Positions 17,368-25,945 of a DNA stretch of 64,000 nt are shown in pieces. The position numbers and the translations under genes were made by a program. The notes under the pieces are model-generated. The model saw nothing but the letters and a program-made list of their open reading frames with translations, did no database searches and had not been told where the DNA came from. Positions within the stretch are counted from its first letter, which is position 1. Each line of letters begins with the position of its first letter. The DNA is from Cohnella nanjingensis (GTDB lineage Bacteria; Bacillota; Bacilli; Paenibacillales; Paenibacillaceae): NCBI RefSeq assembly GCF_014212125.1, contig NZ_JACJVP010000036.1:1-64000 (forward strand), read 5' to 3'.

Positions 17368-20300
17368 ATGAAAAGAAAAAGCAGATTCCGCCCGCTGCTC
17401 GCAGGAGTGGCGCTCGCGCTGGCGCTGCAGCCTGCGGCGGCCGGTTGGGGGACGGCCAAGGAAGCGAAAGCCGCCGCCGCGAAGGAGTGGCGGGACGTCG
17501 GAACCTTCGGGGCGCAGTCTGCCACCCAGGATGCCATGTTGGCCTTTGCGGAGGGTTCCCTGTGGTTCGCCAGGACGAGCGCGGAACGGCTCTTCGTAGA
17601 CCGTATGGAACACGGAGTCTGGACGCGGGAGAGCGAAGACGACCATGTGGCGGAAGGGATGAGCGAGTTCGATCTCGAAGTCGCGCCCGGGGTGCGCCCC
17701 TCGGTGGCCTATTATGACAAGTACAGCCGGGAGATCGTCGTTCGGCAGCAGCAGGCCGGCGGCAAAGCGTGGTCCGCGGTCGGCAGTCCGCTCCCGTCGA
17801 TCGGACCGGGCAGCAAGCCGACGATCGCATCCGATTCGTCGGGCCGGATCTGGCTGGCGGTCAGCAATTCGAACAATGGCGGCAGGGCGACGGTGAGCGC
17901 GCTGGAAAACGGCGCCTGGAGCGGCTTGGAGGTCGTCTCGGGCGGCGATGCGTACATGCCGGCGATCGCCGTAGATGCGCAAGAGCAGCCGGCTGTCGCC
18001 TTTTTCGACGTGGCTGGCGGCTTTTACAATCCGATCGTGAAGTCGCGCTCCGCAAGCGGCGAATGGCGCGATATCGGGTCGCTCGATCCGTGGGGCTTTT
18101 ACACGGATTTGCAGGCGGCGTCCGACGGCAGCCTGTATTTGTACTACAATAGCGGCAACGGGACGAACAACCAAAACATCGTCTGGCACCGCAACGTCGC
18201 GGGCGATTGGAGCCGGATCGGTCAATTTCCGGGGTACTACGGGAAAATGGCGATTGATCCGACCGACGGCCATCCGGTTCTGGCCTATCGAGAAACCTAC
18301 GACCCGGGAGGCTGGCTGCATGCGATCAAGTGGGACGGTACGTCGTGGAGCGAGATCGGTTCTCTCGGCATTCGGGATTACGCTTACGTCAGGCTGATGC
18401 CCGTCGCCGTCGGAGACGACGGAACGCCCTATCTCTCGTATACGGATGCGGAAGGGAATTTTCACGTTGCCGCGTATGCGGATTGGACGCCGCCGACGCT
18501 CGAGGAGACGCTGCCGGTATACGGAGAAGAGAATTTCGATCCGCGCGATAACCTCCAGCTGACGTTCAGCAGGCCCGTGACGGGCGTGGCCGGCAAGACG
18601 ATCTCGGTTTGCGATCTGCACGATCAGTGCGACGACATCGATGCGACCGGAGACAGGGTGACAATAAACGGCGCGACCGTGGAGATCCGACCGGACGGTC
18701 AATGGCCGGAAGGGGCGACGCTGAGCGTGGCGATCGAGGCGGGGGCGTTCCTGGACGCCAACGGCAGCCCTTACGCGGGGCTTTCCGCGGGCGACTGGCG
18801 CTTCACGTTGAAGGTTCTTCCGAAGTCGCCCGGCGCGCCGTCCGTTGCGGCGAACCCGCTGGACGGCGGGGCGGAGGTGACCGTCGTTCCCGGCGTGGAC
18901 GGCGCGTGGTCGGTCACGAAATATCGGGTCCTTGTCTACGACGCGCGGGCGGAGAAAGTGAAAGAACTCGAAGCCGACGCGGATCCGGAGCAGCCGATGA
19001 AGATGGTCGTGGAAGGGTTGGAGAACGGGAAAGCGTACTTGTTCGGCGCCCGGACGCAAAATGCGAACGGCTGGTCCGCCGAGTCCGAACGGACCGATCC
19101 CGTCATTCCCCGGGGCAAGCCGCTGCCGCCGCGCCAGGTCGCCGCGACGGCAGGGTTCGAGTCGGCGACGGTGACTTTCGAATCGCCGGAGAACGACGGC
19201 GGCAGCGAGATCGACCTTTATCGGGTTCGGTTGGTCAAAGATGGAATCGAAGTCGCGACCGCCGATCTTCCGGCGGATCAACTGACCTATTCGTGGGAGC
19301 AGTTGGAGAAGGAAGCCGAGTACGCCGTCCAAGTCGCCGCGGGCAATGCGCAAGGCCTGTCCGACTTCGCGTCGGCGACCGTCGTGCCCTACGGCGCGCC
19401 GGATACGCCGACCGGCGTGACGGCGGCTGCGGGCGACGGGAAGGCGACGGTGACATTCTCGGCGCCAGTCCGTGACGGCGGCTTGCCGATCCAAGGCTAC
19501 GCCGTAACGGCGTGGGCCGGCGATGTGGAAGTGAAGACGCTCGCGAGCGAAGGCGAGTCGACGACCGTGACGGTGGACGGGCTGACCAACGGCACGGCGT
19601 ATACGTTCACGGTGAAGGCCTTGAACGCCAAAGGCGAGTCAGAGGCGTCCGCGCCGTCGAACGAGGCGACGCCGTCCGCGCCGGACACGACGACCGTGCC
19701 GGATGCGCCGACCGGCGTGTCGGCCGCAGCCGGAGACGGCCGGGCGACCGTGACGTTCGCGGCGCCGGCGAATGACGGCGGCTTGCCGATCCAAGGCTAC
19801 GCCGTGACGGCATGGGTCGGCGATGCGGCAGCGAAGACGATCGAGAGCGAAGGCGAGTCGACGACCGTGACGGTGGACGGGCTGACCAACGGCACGGCGT
19901 ATACGTTCACGGTGAAGGCCTTGAACGCCAAAGGCGAGTCGGAGGCATCCGCGCCGTCGGCACCGGTCACGCCGGCAGCCGGCACGGGAGGAGATCCTGG
20001 CAGCGGCAGCAATCCTGGCCCCGGCCCCGGCAGCGGGGGTGGCAGCGGCGCTGGTACGCCTCCACCAACCGATCCCGGACAAGCTTATGCGACGGCCAAA
20101 GCCGGAAGCCTCGCGCTCGGCACGCTCCCGGTTCGCTTGGAGAAGAATGCGCGTGGAGAGCTCGTGCAGACGCTGACCGTCTCGGACGATTGGGTCCGGG
20201 AAGCCATCGCCAAGCTGCGGGCGGCGGGGCTCGCGTCGCTGGACATCGCGCTGAACGACAAGCCGGCGCAGCCGGACCTGCGCGTCGTCCGGCTGTCGGC

Positions 20301-21363
20301 CGCCGCGTCTACCCTGCTCGCGGATGCCGGCATCGCGCTCGGCATCCTCGCGCCGGAAGTCGGCGTCAAGATGCCGTCGGCTTCCCTGCGCGGCGCGACC
20401 GCGCCGATCGAGTGGGAGCTGCGGCCGTTGCGCGGCGATGCCGCCGGACGTTCCCTCGCGGCCCGCGCCGCCGCTTCGCCGGACGTCGTCGCTGCGGCGG
20501 GAAAAGGAACCGTTCGCGCGATCGGCGCGCCGGTCGATATCCGCACCACCCTCCAGGGTCGCGCGATCGAAGTGACGCTGCCGCTCGGCCCGCTCGGCCC
20601 GTCCGGCCTGACCGGGCTGCCGCGGGATACCGGCGTCTACATCGAGCATGGCGACGGCAAGACCGAGCTCGTGCAAGGCCGTATCGCCGCGCTGGGCGAC
20701 CAATCCGCGATCGCGTTCGACGTCGACCGCTTCAGCACGTTCGGAATCGTCGAGATCGCGGGCTGGTCCGACGCGGCAGGCCAAACGGTGCATGACACGG
20801 GCACCGCCTACATGAGCGGTTATCCGGGCGGGACGTTCAAGCCAAACGCGGGCGTGAACCGGGCCGAGATGGCCGTTATGCTGACGAGGCTGCTGGGCGC
20901 GGAAGATCCGGGCGCGTCAGCGGGGTTCCGGGACGTCGCCCCGTCCCATTGGGCGGTCTCGGGCATCTCGGCGGCGGCTGCGCGCGGATGGATGAAGGGA
21001 TATCCCGACAGCAGCTTCCGTCCGGACGCGAAGCTGACGAGAGCGGAGATGGCCGCGCTGCTGGCGGCCCTCGCTCCTAGGCAAGGCGAAGCGCCGGATC
21101 AAACGGATCGCCCCCCGTTCTCCGACATTCGCGGGCATTGGGCCGAAGCGGCCATCCTGCAAGCGCAGCGGAACGGATACTTGAAGGGTTACGCGGACGG
21201 CACGTTCCAGCCCGATCGGATCCTGACGCGCGCGGAAGCCGCGGCGATTCTGAATCAGCTGGTCGGACGCGCGCCTGCGCCATCGGATCGGCCCCGCTAT
21301 ACCGATGTGCCGTCAGGACACTGGGCATACGGAGCGATCCAGGCCGCATCCCGGTCGGAATAG
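17368..21363 (+). CDS. Large S-layer-homology surface protein with fibronectin III repeats
   Basis: 1331 residues, exported. Signal peptide (MKRKSRFRPLLAGVALALAL) is followed by a beta-propeller-like region (about 30-375, repeated W/Y-rich blades), a bacterial Ig-like domain (about 375-490) and four fibronectin III domains (about 490-870). A Pro/Gly/Ser linker and a beta-rich domain (about 900-1140) come next. Three SLH motifs end the protein (YPGGTFKPNAGVNRAEM, YPDSSFRPDAKLTRAEM, YADGTFQPDRILTRAEA), plus the start of a fourth (GHWAYGAIQA) cut short by the stop. SLH domains bind pyruvylated wall polysaccharide, so the rest is displayed outside. ATG 17368 has GAGGGGAGAG before it. No catalytic motif seen; the role is probably adhesive or glycan binding. 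Confidence 0.88.
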   Translation: MKRKSRFRPLLAGVALALALQPAAAGWGTAKEAKAAAAKEWRDVGTFGAQSATQDAMLAFAEGSLWFARTSAERLFVDRMEHGVWTRESEDDHVAEGMSEFDLEVAPGVRPSVAYYDKYSREIVVRQQQAGGKAWSAVGSPLPSIGPGSKPTIASDSSGRIWLAVSNSNNGGRATVSALENGAWSGLEVVSGGDAYMPAIAVDAQEQPAVAFFDVAGGFYNPIVKSRSASGEWRDIGSLDPWGFYTDLQAASDGSLYLYYNSGNGTNNQNIVWHRNVAGDWSRIGQFPGYYGKMAIDPTDGHPVLAYRETYDPGGWLHAIKWDGTSWSEIGSLGIRDYAYVRLMPVAVGDDGTPYLSYTDAEGNFHVAAYADWTPPTLEETLPVYGEENFDPRDNLQLTFSRPVTGVAGKTISVCDLHDQCDDIDATGDRVTINGATVEIRPDGQWPEGATLSVAIEAGAFLDANGSPYAGLSAGDWRFTLKVLPKSPGAPSVAANPLDGGAEVTVVPGVDGAWSVTKYRVLVYDARAEKVKELEADADPEQPMKMVVEGLENGKAYLFGARTQNANGWSAESERTDPVIPRGKPLPPRQVAATAGFESATVTFESPENDGGSEIDLYRVRLVKDGIEVATADLPADQLTYSWEQLEKEAEYAVQVAAGNAQGLSDFASATVVPYGAPDTPTGVTAAAGDGKATVTFSAPVRDGGLPIQGYAVTAWAGDVEVKTLASEGESTTVTVDGLTNGTAYTFTVKALNAKGESEASAPSNEATPSAPDTTTVPDAPTGVSAAAGDGRATVTFAAPANDGGLPIQGYAVTAWVGDAAAKTIESEGESTTVTVDGLTNGTAYTFTVKALNAKGESEASAPSAPVTPAAGTGGDPGSGSNPGPGPGSGGGSGAGTPPPTDPGQAYATAKAGSLALGTLPVRLEKNARGELVQTLTVSDDWVREAIAKLRAAGLASLDIALNDKPAQPDLRVVRLSAAASTLLADAGIALGILAPEVGVKMPSASLRGATAPIEWELRPLRGDAAGRSLAARAAASPDVVAAAGKGTVRAIGAPVDIRTTLQGRAIEVTLPLGPLGPSGLTGLPRDTGVYIEHGDGKTELVQGRIAALGDQSAIAFDVDRFSTFGIVEIAGWSDAAGQTVHDTGTAYMSGYPGGTFKPNAGVNRAEMAVMLTRLLGAEDPGASAGFRDVAPSHWAVSGISAAAARGWMKGYPDSSFRPDAKLTRAEMAALLAALAPRQGEAPDQTDRPPFSDIRGHWAEAAILQAQRNGYLKGYADGTFQPDRILTRAEAAAILNQLVGRAPAPSDRPRYTDVPSGHWAYGAIQAASRSE
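19405..19980 (+). repeat. Recent 300-bp internal duplication of a fibronectin III module
   Basis: Two adjacent modules are offset by exactly 300 bp. The stretch 19551-19640 recurs almost base for base at 19851-19940, including third codon positions, while the first third of each module has diverged. This indicates a recent in-frame tandem duplication or ongoing conversion. Confidence 0.9.
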
Positions 21364-21374
21364 GCCATTCTCAC

Positions 21375-21411
21375 AAAAAAGGTACGTGCCTGCAGGCACG
21401 TACCTTTTTTA
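21375..21411. terminator. Perfect-palindrome bidirectional terminator
   Basis: AAAAAAGGTACGTGCC is followed directly by its reverse complement (via TGCA), ending in TTTTTT. It sits between the SLH gene (plus) and xylR (minus) and works for both. Confidence 0.92.
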
Positions 21412-21428
21412 ATGCCGCTATACGGGAA

Positions 21429-22592
21429 TCAAGCCGAGCGCAGGCGAACGAAAAACGCGGCGATCGCCGTCTCGGCCGCGCCCATGACGGCGGACCGTTC
21501 TCCCAGCTCCGCGTAGAGCAGATGGACGTTTCTTAGATGGAAGTTCAGCGCCCGCCGTTCCACCGTCTCGCGGACGGCGTCTTCCAGCCAGACGCGCGCG
21601 CGGCTCATCCGGTTGCCGATGAGGACGGCATTCGGGTTGAACACGTTGACGATGTTCGAGATGCCGACCCCGAGCGCGCGCCCGATCTCGGCGAACATGC
21701 CCCGCACCGCCTCGTCGCCGGCTTCGGCCGCTGCGAGCAGCTCGTCCAGGCCGCCCGTATAGCCGGCTTCGGCCGCGCGCTCCAGCAGCGCCTGCTCCGA
21801 GGCGTACAGTTCCCAGCAGCCTTGGTTGCCGCAGCGGCAAGGCTTGCCGTTCGCCTCGATCGAGAGGTGGCCCATCTCCCCCGAGAAGCCGGATGCGCCT
21901 TTGTACAATTCCTTGTGCAGGATAAGTCCGGTACCGATCCCGATCCCGACGCTCACGTAGACCAGATTCGAGACGCCGCGCCCGATCCCGTACTTCATCT
22001 CGCCGATGGCGCCGACGTTCGCTTCGTTGTCGATCATGACGGGAATGCCGAACGTCCGGTTCAGCGCATCCCGCAGCGGCACGTCCCGCCAGTCCATGTT
22101 CGGCGCGTACAGGACGGTACCCTGGCGATCCACGAGTCCCGGGACGCCGACGCCGATGCCGACGATCCCGAAGGCGCTGCCCGGCGCTGCGTCGATCAGG
22201 CCCTGGATGAAGGGGCGCAAAATCCCGAACACTTCTTCGGGCTGAACGCCGATCAGCGGAAGCGTGCGCTCGGCCACGACCGTCCCCAGCAGATCGGTGA
22301 GCACGCCGCGCAGATAGTTGACGCCCAGATCGATGCCGACGGCGTAGCCCGCGGTCGCGACGAATTCGAGCATGACGGGCTTGCGGCCGCCGCTCGAAGC
22401 GCCGATGCCGGTCTCGCGGACCAGCTGGTTGTCGATCAGATCTTGCACGAGGCTGGAGACGGTGGCTTTATTCAGCCCGGTCAGCTCGGAGATATTGGCC
22501 CGGGAGAGCGGAGCTTCGCGCAGGATCGCTTCCAGCACGATCGCCGTGTTCATTCGTTTGATTAAGGCTTGATCGCCGGTGGTGGTCTTCAT
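21429..22592 (-). CDS. xylR: Xylose repressor, ROK family
   Basis: About 387-388 residues. N-terminal winged helix (RANISELTGLNKATVSSLVQ) binds DNA. The ROK sugar-binding region follows, with GIDLGVNYLRGVLTDLLG, the YVSVGIGIGTGLIL motif and the zinc motif CRCGNQGCWELYAS. It represses xylAB by binding the operator between the two genes; xylose releases it. The start is set at the Met of MKTTTGDQ (22592), matching XylR N-termini; an in-frame ATG further upstream would run through the operator-proximal leader. Divergent from xylA, the classical Bacillota arrangement. Confidence 0.93.
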   Translation of the reverse strand: MKTTTGDQALIKRMNTAIVLEAILREAPLSRANISELTGLNKATVSSLVQDLIDNQLVRETGIGASSGGRKPVMLEFVATAGYAVGIDLGVNYLRGVLTDLLGTVVAERTLPLIGVQPEEVFGILRPFIQGLIDAAPGSAFGIVGIGVGVPGLVDRQGTVLYAPNMDWRDVPLRDALNRTFGIPVMIDNEANVGAIGEMKYGIGRGVSNLVYVSVGIGIGTGLILHKELYKGASGFSGEMGHLSIEANGKPCRCGNQGCWELYASEQALLERAAEAGYTGGLDELLAAAEAGDEAVRGMFAEIGRALGVGISNIVNVFNPNAVLIGNRMSRARVWLEDAVRETVERRALNFHLRNVHLLYAELGERSAVMGAAETAIAAFFVRLRSA

Positions 22593-22656
22593 GTGGGGCC
22601 CTGGCTCCTCGCGTGAATACGTCCATAAATCGAATGCATTCATCATAGCATAAAAC

Positions 22657-22681
22657 TTAGTTTATTGGATAGACAAACTAA
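22657..22681. promoter_or_regulatory. xyl operator (XylR binding site)
   Basis: Perfect 7-bp arms, TTAGTTT (22657-22663) and AAACTAA (22675-22681), are separated by 11 bp. The arms match the Bacillus XylR operator (TTAGTTTGTT ... CAAACTAA type). It overlaps the -35 of the xylA promoter and lies upstream of xylR, so one site can control both. Confidence 0.9.
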
Positions 22682-22698
22682 CTTTGGGGTGTTATGCT
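22670..22698 (+). promoter_or_regulatory. xylA promoter
   Basis: TAGACA (22670-22675) and TATGCT (22693-22698) are separated by 17 nt. The -35 lies inside the right arm of the xyl operator, so bound XylR would block polymerase. Confidence 0.7.
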
Positions 22699-22756
22699 GA
22701 TACCAGAAACGAATGTAACCGAATTCATCCTACTCTCAAGGAGGCAACCGCCTGTC

Positions 22757-24076
22757 ATGAGCTTGTTCCCTAACGTGCCGAAGATTCAGTACGAAGGCCG
22801 CCAATCCGCCAATCCGTTCGCTTTTAAACATTACAATCCTCAGGAAGTCGTGCTGGGCAAGACGATGGAGCAGCACCTGCGCTTCGCCGTCGCCTACTGG
22901 CATACGTTCAACGCGAACGGCACCGATCCGTTCGGCGCCGGCACCGCGGTCCGCAGCTGGGATCGGCTGTCCCCGCTGGACAAAGCGAAGGTCCGCGTCG
23001 AAGCGAACTTCGAGCTGCTCGAGAAGCTGAACGTGCCGTTCTACGCCTTCCATGACGCCGACATCGCGCCGGAGGGCGCGTCGCTCGCCGAGACGAACAA
23101 GAACATCGACGCCATCGTCGCCAAGCTGAAGGAATTCCAGCAGTCGACCGGCAAGAAGCTGCTGTGGAACACGGCGAACCTGTTCACCAACCCGCGCTAC
23201 GTCCATGGCGCCAGCACGTCCAACAACGCCGAAGTGTTCGCTTATTCGGCCGCGACGATCAAGAAGATGCTCGAGGTCGGCAAGGAGCTCGGCGCCGAGA
23301 ACTACGTCTTCTGGGGCGGCCGCGAAGGCTACGAGTCGCTGCTGAACACGGACATGGGCCTCGAGCTCGACAACCTGGCCCGCATGCTGCATATGGCGGT
23401 CGATTACGCCAAGGAGATCGGCTTCGGCGCGCAATTCCTCATCGAACCCAAGCCGAAGGAGCCGACCAAGCACCAATACGACTTCGACGCCGCGACGACG
23501 CTGTCGTTCCTGCAGAAGTACGGCCTGAAGGATCAATTCAAGCTGAACATCGAAGCCAACCACGCGACGCTCGCCGGCCATACGTTCGAACACGAGCTGC
23601 GCGTCGCCCGCCTGAACGGCGTCCTCGGCTCGATCGACGCGAACCAGGGCGATTACCTGCTCGGCTGGGATACCGACGAATTCCCGACCGACCTGTACTC
23701 CACGACGCTCGCCATGTTCGAGATTCTGAAGAACGACGGCGGCATCGGCAAGGGCGGCGTGAACTTCGACGCCAAGGTTCGCCGGACATCGTTCGAGGAC
23801 GAGGATCTGTTCTACGCGCACATCGCGGGCATGGATTCGTTCGCGCACGGGCTGAAGGCGGCGGCGAAGCTGATCGAAGACAAGGTGCTGGACGGCATCG
23901 TCGATGACCGCTACGCCAGCTACCGCGAAGGTCTCGGCGCCGAGATCGTCGCCGGCAAGCACTCGCTGAAGTCGCTCGAAGCCTACGTGCTCGGGCAGCA
24001 GCAGCCGATCAAGAACCGTTCCGGCCGTCTGGAGCAGATCCGTCAGACGTTGAACGAAGTCATTTACAGCGTATAA
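22757..24076 (+). CDS. xylA: Xylose isomerase
   Basis: A 439-residue class II xylose isomerase, converting D-xylose to D-xylulose. Metal and substrate residues are recognisable in AYWHTFNANGTDPFG, FLIEPKPKEPTKHQYDFD, NIEANHATLAGHTFEHE and SIDANQGDYLLGWDTDEFP. Length is that of the class II enzymes (about 440). ATG 22757 gives MSLFPNVPKIQYEG, the usual N-terminus; AAGGAGG is 12 nt upstream, slightly long. First gene of xylAB under XylR control. Confidence 0.97.
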   Translation: MSLFPNVPKIQYEGRQSANPFAFKHYNPQEVVLGKTMEQHLRFAVAYWHTFNANGTDPFGAGTAVRSWDRLSPLDKAKVRVEANFELLEKLNVPFYAFHDADIAPEGASLAETNKNIDAIVAKLKEFQQSTGKKLLWNTANLFTNPRYVHGASTSNNAEVFAYSAATIKKMLEVGKELGAENYVFWGGREGYESLLNTDMGLELDNLARMLHMAVDYAKEIGFGAQFLIEPKPKEPTKHQYDFDAATTLSFLQKYGLKDQFKLNIEANHATLAGHTFEHELRVARLNGVLGSIDANQGDYLLGWDTDEFPTDLYSTTLAMFEILKNDGGIGKGGVNFDAKVRRTSFEDEDLFYAHIAGMDSFAHGLKAAAKLIEDKVLDGIVDDRYASYREGLGAEIVAGKHSLKSLEAYVLGQQQPIKNRSGRLEQIRQTLNEVIYSV

Positions 24077-24143
24077 GGATAACGGGTTGAAGCGGGATCC
24101 GCGCGCGGCGGGCAAGAGCCCGTATGCGGGCGCGAAGCTTGAG

Positions 24144-24196
24144 CCGATCGGCATAGACGAACAGCGCGGCGGAGTCCGCGCTGTTCGTCTGATCGG
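24144..24196 (+). terminator. Strong hairpin between xylA and xylB
   Basis: AGACGAACAGCGCGG (24155-24169) pairs perfectly with CCGCGCTGTTCGTCT (24176-24190). Outer CCGATC/GATCGG extends the stem. No T-run follows. It is more likely an mRNA processing or stability element than a full stop, tuning xylA over xylB. The rest of the 258-bp gap holds nothing else clear. Confidence 0.6.
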
Positions 24197-24334
24197 GGCG
24201 GCGCGTCCAATCGCCGTCTGCGATCCTATCTACTGTATCCCCAGGGGCAGGCGGCCCTATGCCATGCGGGCAGAGGCGTTCATCGCGCGCGAGGCGCCGC
24301 CGCCCTGCCAATCCAAGATCGGGAGGCCTATTGC

Positions 24335-25831
24335 ATGAAATACGTCATTGGCGTCGACCTGGGCACGAGCGCGGTCAAGACGCTGCTGGTCGCGCGGGAC
24401 GGCACCGTCGCGGCGGAAGCGAGCCGGGAATATCCGCTGTACCACGACAAATCGGGTTGGAGCGAGCAGGACCCGGAAGATTGGGTGAAGGGGACGATCG
24501 ATGCGCTCCAGGCGCTGGTGAGAGAATCGGGCGCGGATCCGGCCGACATCGAGGGCCTCAGCTTCTCCGGCCAGATGCACGGACTCGTGCTGCTGGACGC
24601 GGACAACCGCCCCGTCCGGCGCGCGATTCTCTGGAACGACACGCGCACGACCGAGCAGTGCCGAGAGATCGAGCGAACGCTCGGCGACCGGCTGCTGAAG
24701 GTGACTCGCAATCCGGCGCTCGAAGGCTTCACGCTGCCGAAGTTGCTTTGGGTGCGCCAGCAAGAGCCGGAATCCTATGCGAAGGCCCGCTGTTTCGTTC
24801 TGCCCAAGGATTACTTGCGTTTCCGCTTGAACGGCCAGATCCGCATGGATCTGTCGGACGCCGCGGGTACGCTCCTGCTGGACGTAGCGGGCAAGCGCTG
24901 GAGCGATGAGGTGCTTCGCGCGTTCGAGCTCCCGGCCGATCTGTGCCCGCCGCTCGTCGAAGCCGGCGCGCAGACCGGCACGCTGACGGCCGAAGCGGCC
25001 GAAGCGACGGGGCTCTCCGCGGATACCCGCGTCTTCGCGGGCGGCGCGGACAATGCCTGCGGCGCGATCGGCGCGGGCATCCTGAAGCCGGGGCTGACGC
25101 TGTGCAGCATCGGCACGTCCGGCGTCGTGCTTACCCATGAGCCGGACGCATCCGCCGACTATGCGGGCAAGGTGCATTTCTTCAACCACGGCAAGGAAGA
25201 CGCCTTCTACGCGATGGGCGTGACGCTGGCTGCCGGTTACAGTATGAGCTGGTTCCGCAACGCCTTCGCCAAGGGCGAGTCTTACGATACGCTGCTGGCC
25301 GGCGTGGACGAGATCGCGCCGGGCTCGGGCGGGCTGCTGTTCACCCCGTATCTCGTCGGCGAACGGACGCCGCATGCGAACGCCGCGATCCGCGCGAGCT
25401 TCATCGGCGTGGACGGATCGCATACGCGCACGCACTTCGCGCGGGCGGTCATGGAGGGGATCACCTTCTCGCTGAACGAATCGGTCGATCTGTTCCGCAA
25501 GGCGGGGAAGACCGTCTCCACGATCGTCTCGATCGGCGGCGGCGCCAAGAACCCGACCTGGCTGCAGATGCAGGCGGACATCTTCCAAGCGGATGTCGTC
25601 TCGATGGAGAACGAGCAGGGTCCCGGGCTGGGCGCCGCGATGCTGGCCGCGACCGGCTGCGGGTGGTTCCCGAGCTTGGACGCTTGCGCCGAAGCGTTCG
25701 TCAAGCGGGCGAAGACGTACCGGCCGGACGCCGGACGCGCCGAAAGGTACGAAGCGCTGTTCCGCATCTACCAGCAGGTCTATGCGCAGACCCGCGAGAT
25801 GAATCAAGCGTTAAGTGCTTTTCGAAGTTAG
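24335..25831 (+). CDS. xylB: Xylulokinase
   Basis: A 498-residue FGGY-family carbohydrate kinase phosphorylating D-xylulose with ATP and feeding the pentose phosphate pathway. Visible: phosphate-1 loop GVDLGTSAVKTLL (residues 5-17), substrate region SGQMHGLVLLD, the catalytic-base region FAGGADNACGAIGAG, and C-terminal IGGGAKNPTWLQMQADIF. GGGAGG precedes ATG. It lies behind xylA with a hairpin-bearing gap, so it probably shares the xylA promoter. Confidence 0.96.
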   Translation: MKYVIGVDLGTSAVKTLLVARDGTVAAEASREYPLYHDKSGWSEQDPEDWVKGTIDALQALVRESGADPADIEGLSFSGQMHGLVLLDADNRPVRRAILWNDTRTTEQCREIERTLGDRLLKVTRNPALEGFTLPKLLWVRQQEPESYAKARCFVLPKDYLRFRLNGQIRMDLSDAAGTLLLDVAGKRWSDEVLRAFELPADLCPPLVEAGAQTGTLTAEAAEATGLSADTRVFAGGADNACGAIGAGILKPGLTLCSIGTSGVVLTHEPDASADYAGKVHFFNHGKEDAFYAMGVTLAAGYSMSWFRNAFAKGESYDTLLAGVDEIAPGSGGLLFTPYLVGERTPHANAAIRASFIGVDGSHTRTHFARAVMEGITFSLNESVDLFRKAGKTVSTIVSIGGGAKNPTWLQMQADIFQADVVSMENEQGPGLGAAMLAATGCGWFPSLDACAEAFVKRAKTYRPDAGRAERYEALFRIYQQVYAQTREMNQALSAFRS

Positions 25832-25852
25832 GTTTTGTTTGGTAAGATAATC

Positions 25853-25892
25853 GGGAGGGAACTTGTCATTCGTGACCGGTTGCCTCCCTTTT
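25853..25892 (+). terminator. Terminator after xylB
   Basis: GGGAGG (25853-25858) pairs with CCTCCC (25883-25888), extended by TAAC/GTTG-like pairs, and is followed by TTTT. Confidence 0.7.
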
Positions 25893-25899
25893 CGAACGC

Positions 25900-25944
25900 G
25901 AGCCTCCTGCTACTCCGGCCGGTAACCGGAAGGAGGCTCTTTCT
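25900..25944 (+). promoter_or_regulatory. Hairpin holding the SDR gene's ribosome binding site
   Basis: GAGCCTCC (25900-25907) pairs with GGAGGCTC (25932-25939), with an inner CCGG/CCGG stem, and TTTCTC follows. The 3' arm contains AAGGAGG, 9 nt before ATG 25946. It may therefore be a second terminator of xylAB or a fold that hides the ribosome binding site. Confidence 0.5.
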
Positions 25945-25945
25945 C

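Noticed and set aside
24060..24340. Small genes in the xylA-xylB gap
   Set aside because: The short frames there come from the hairpin and GC-rich sequence; none has a binding site.
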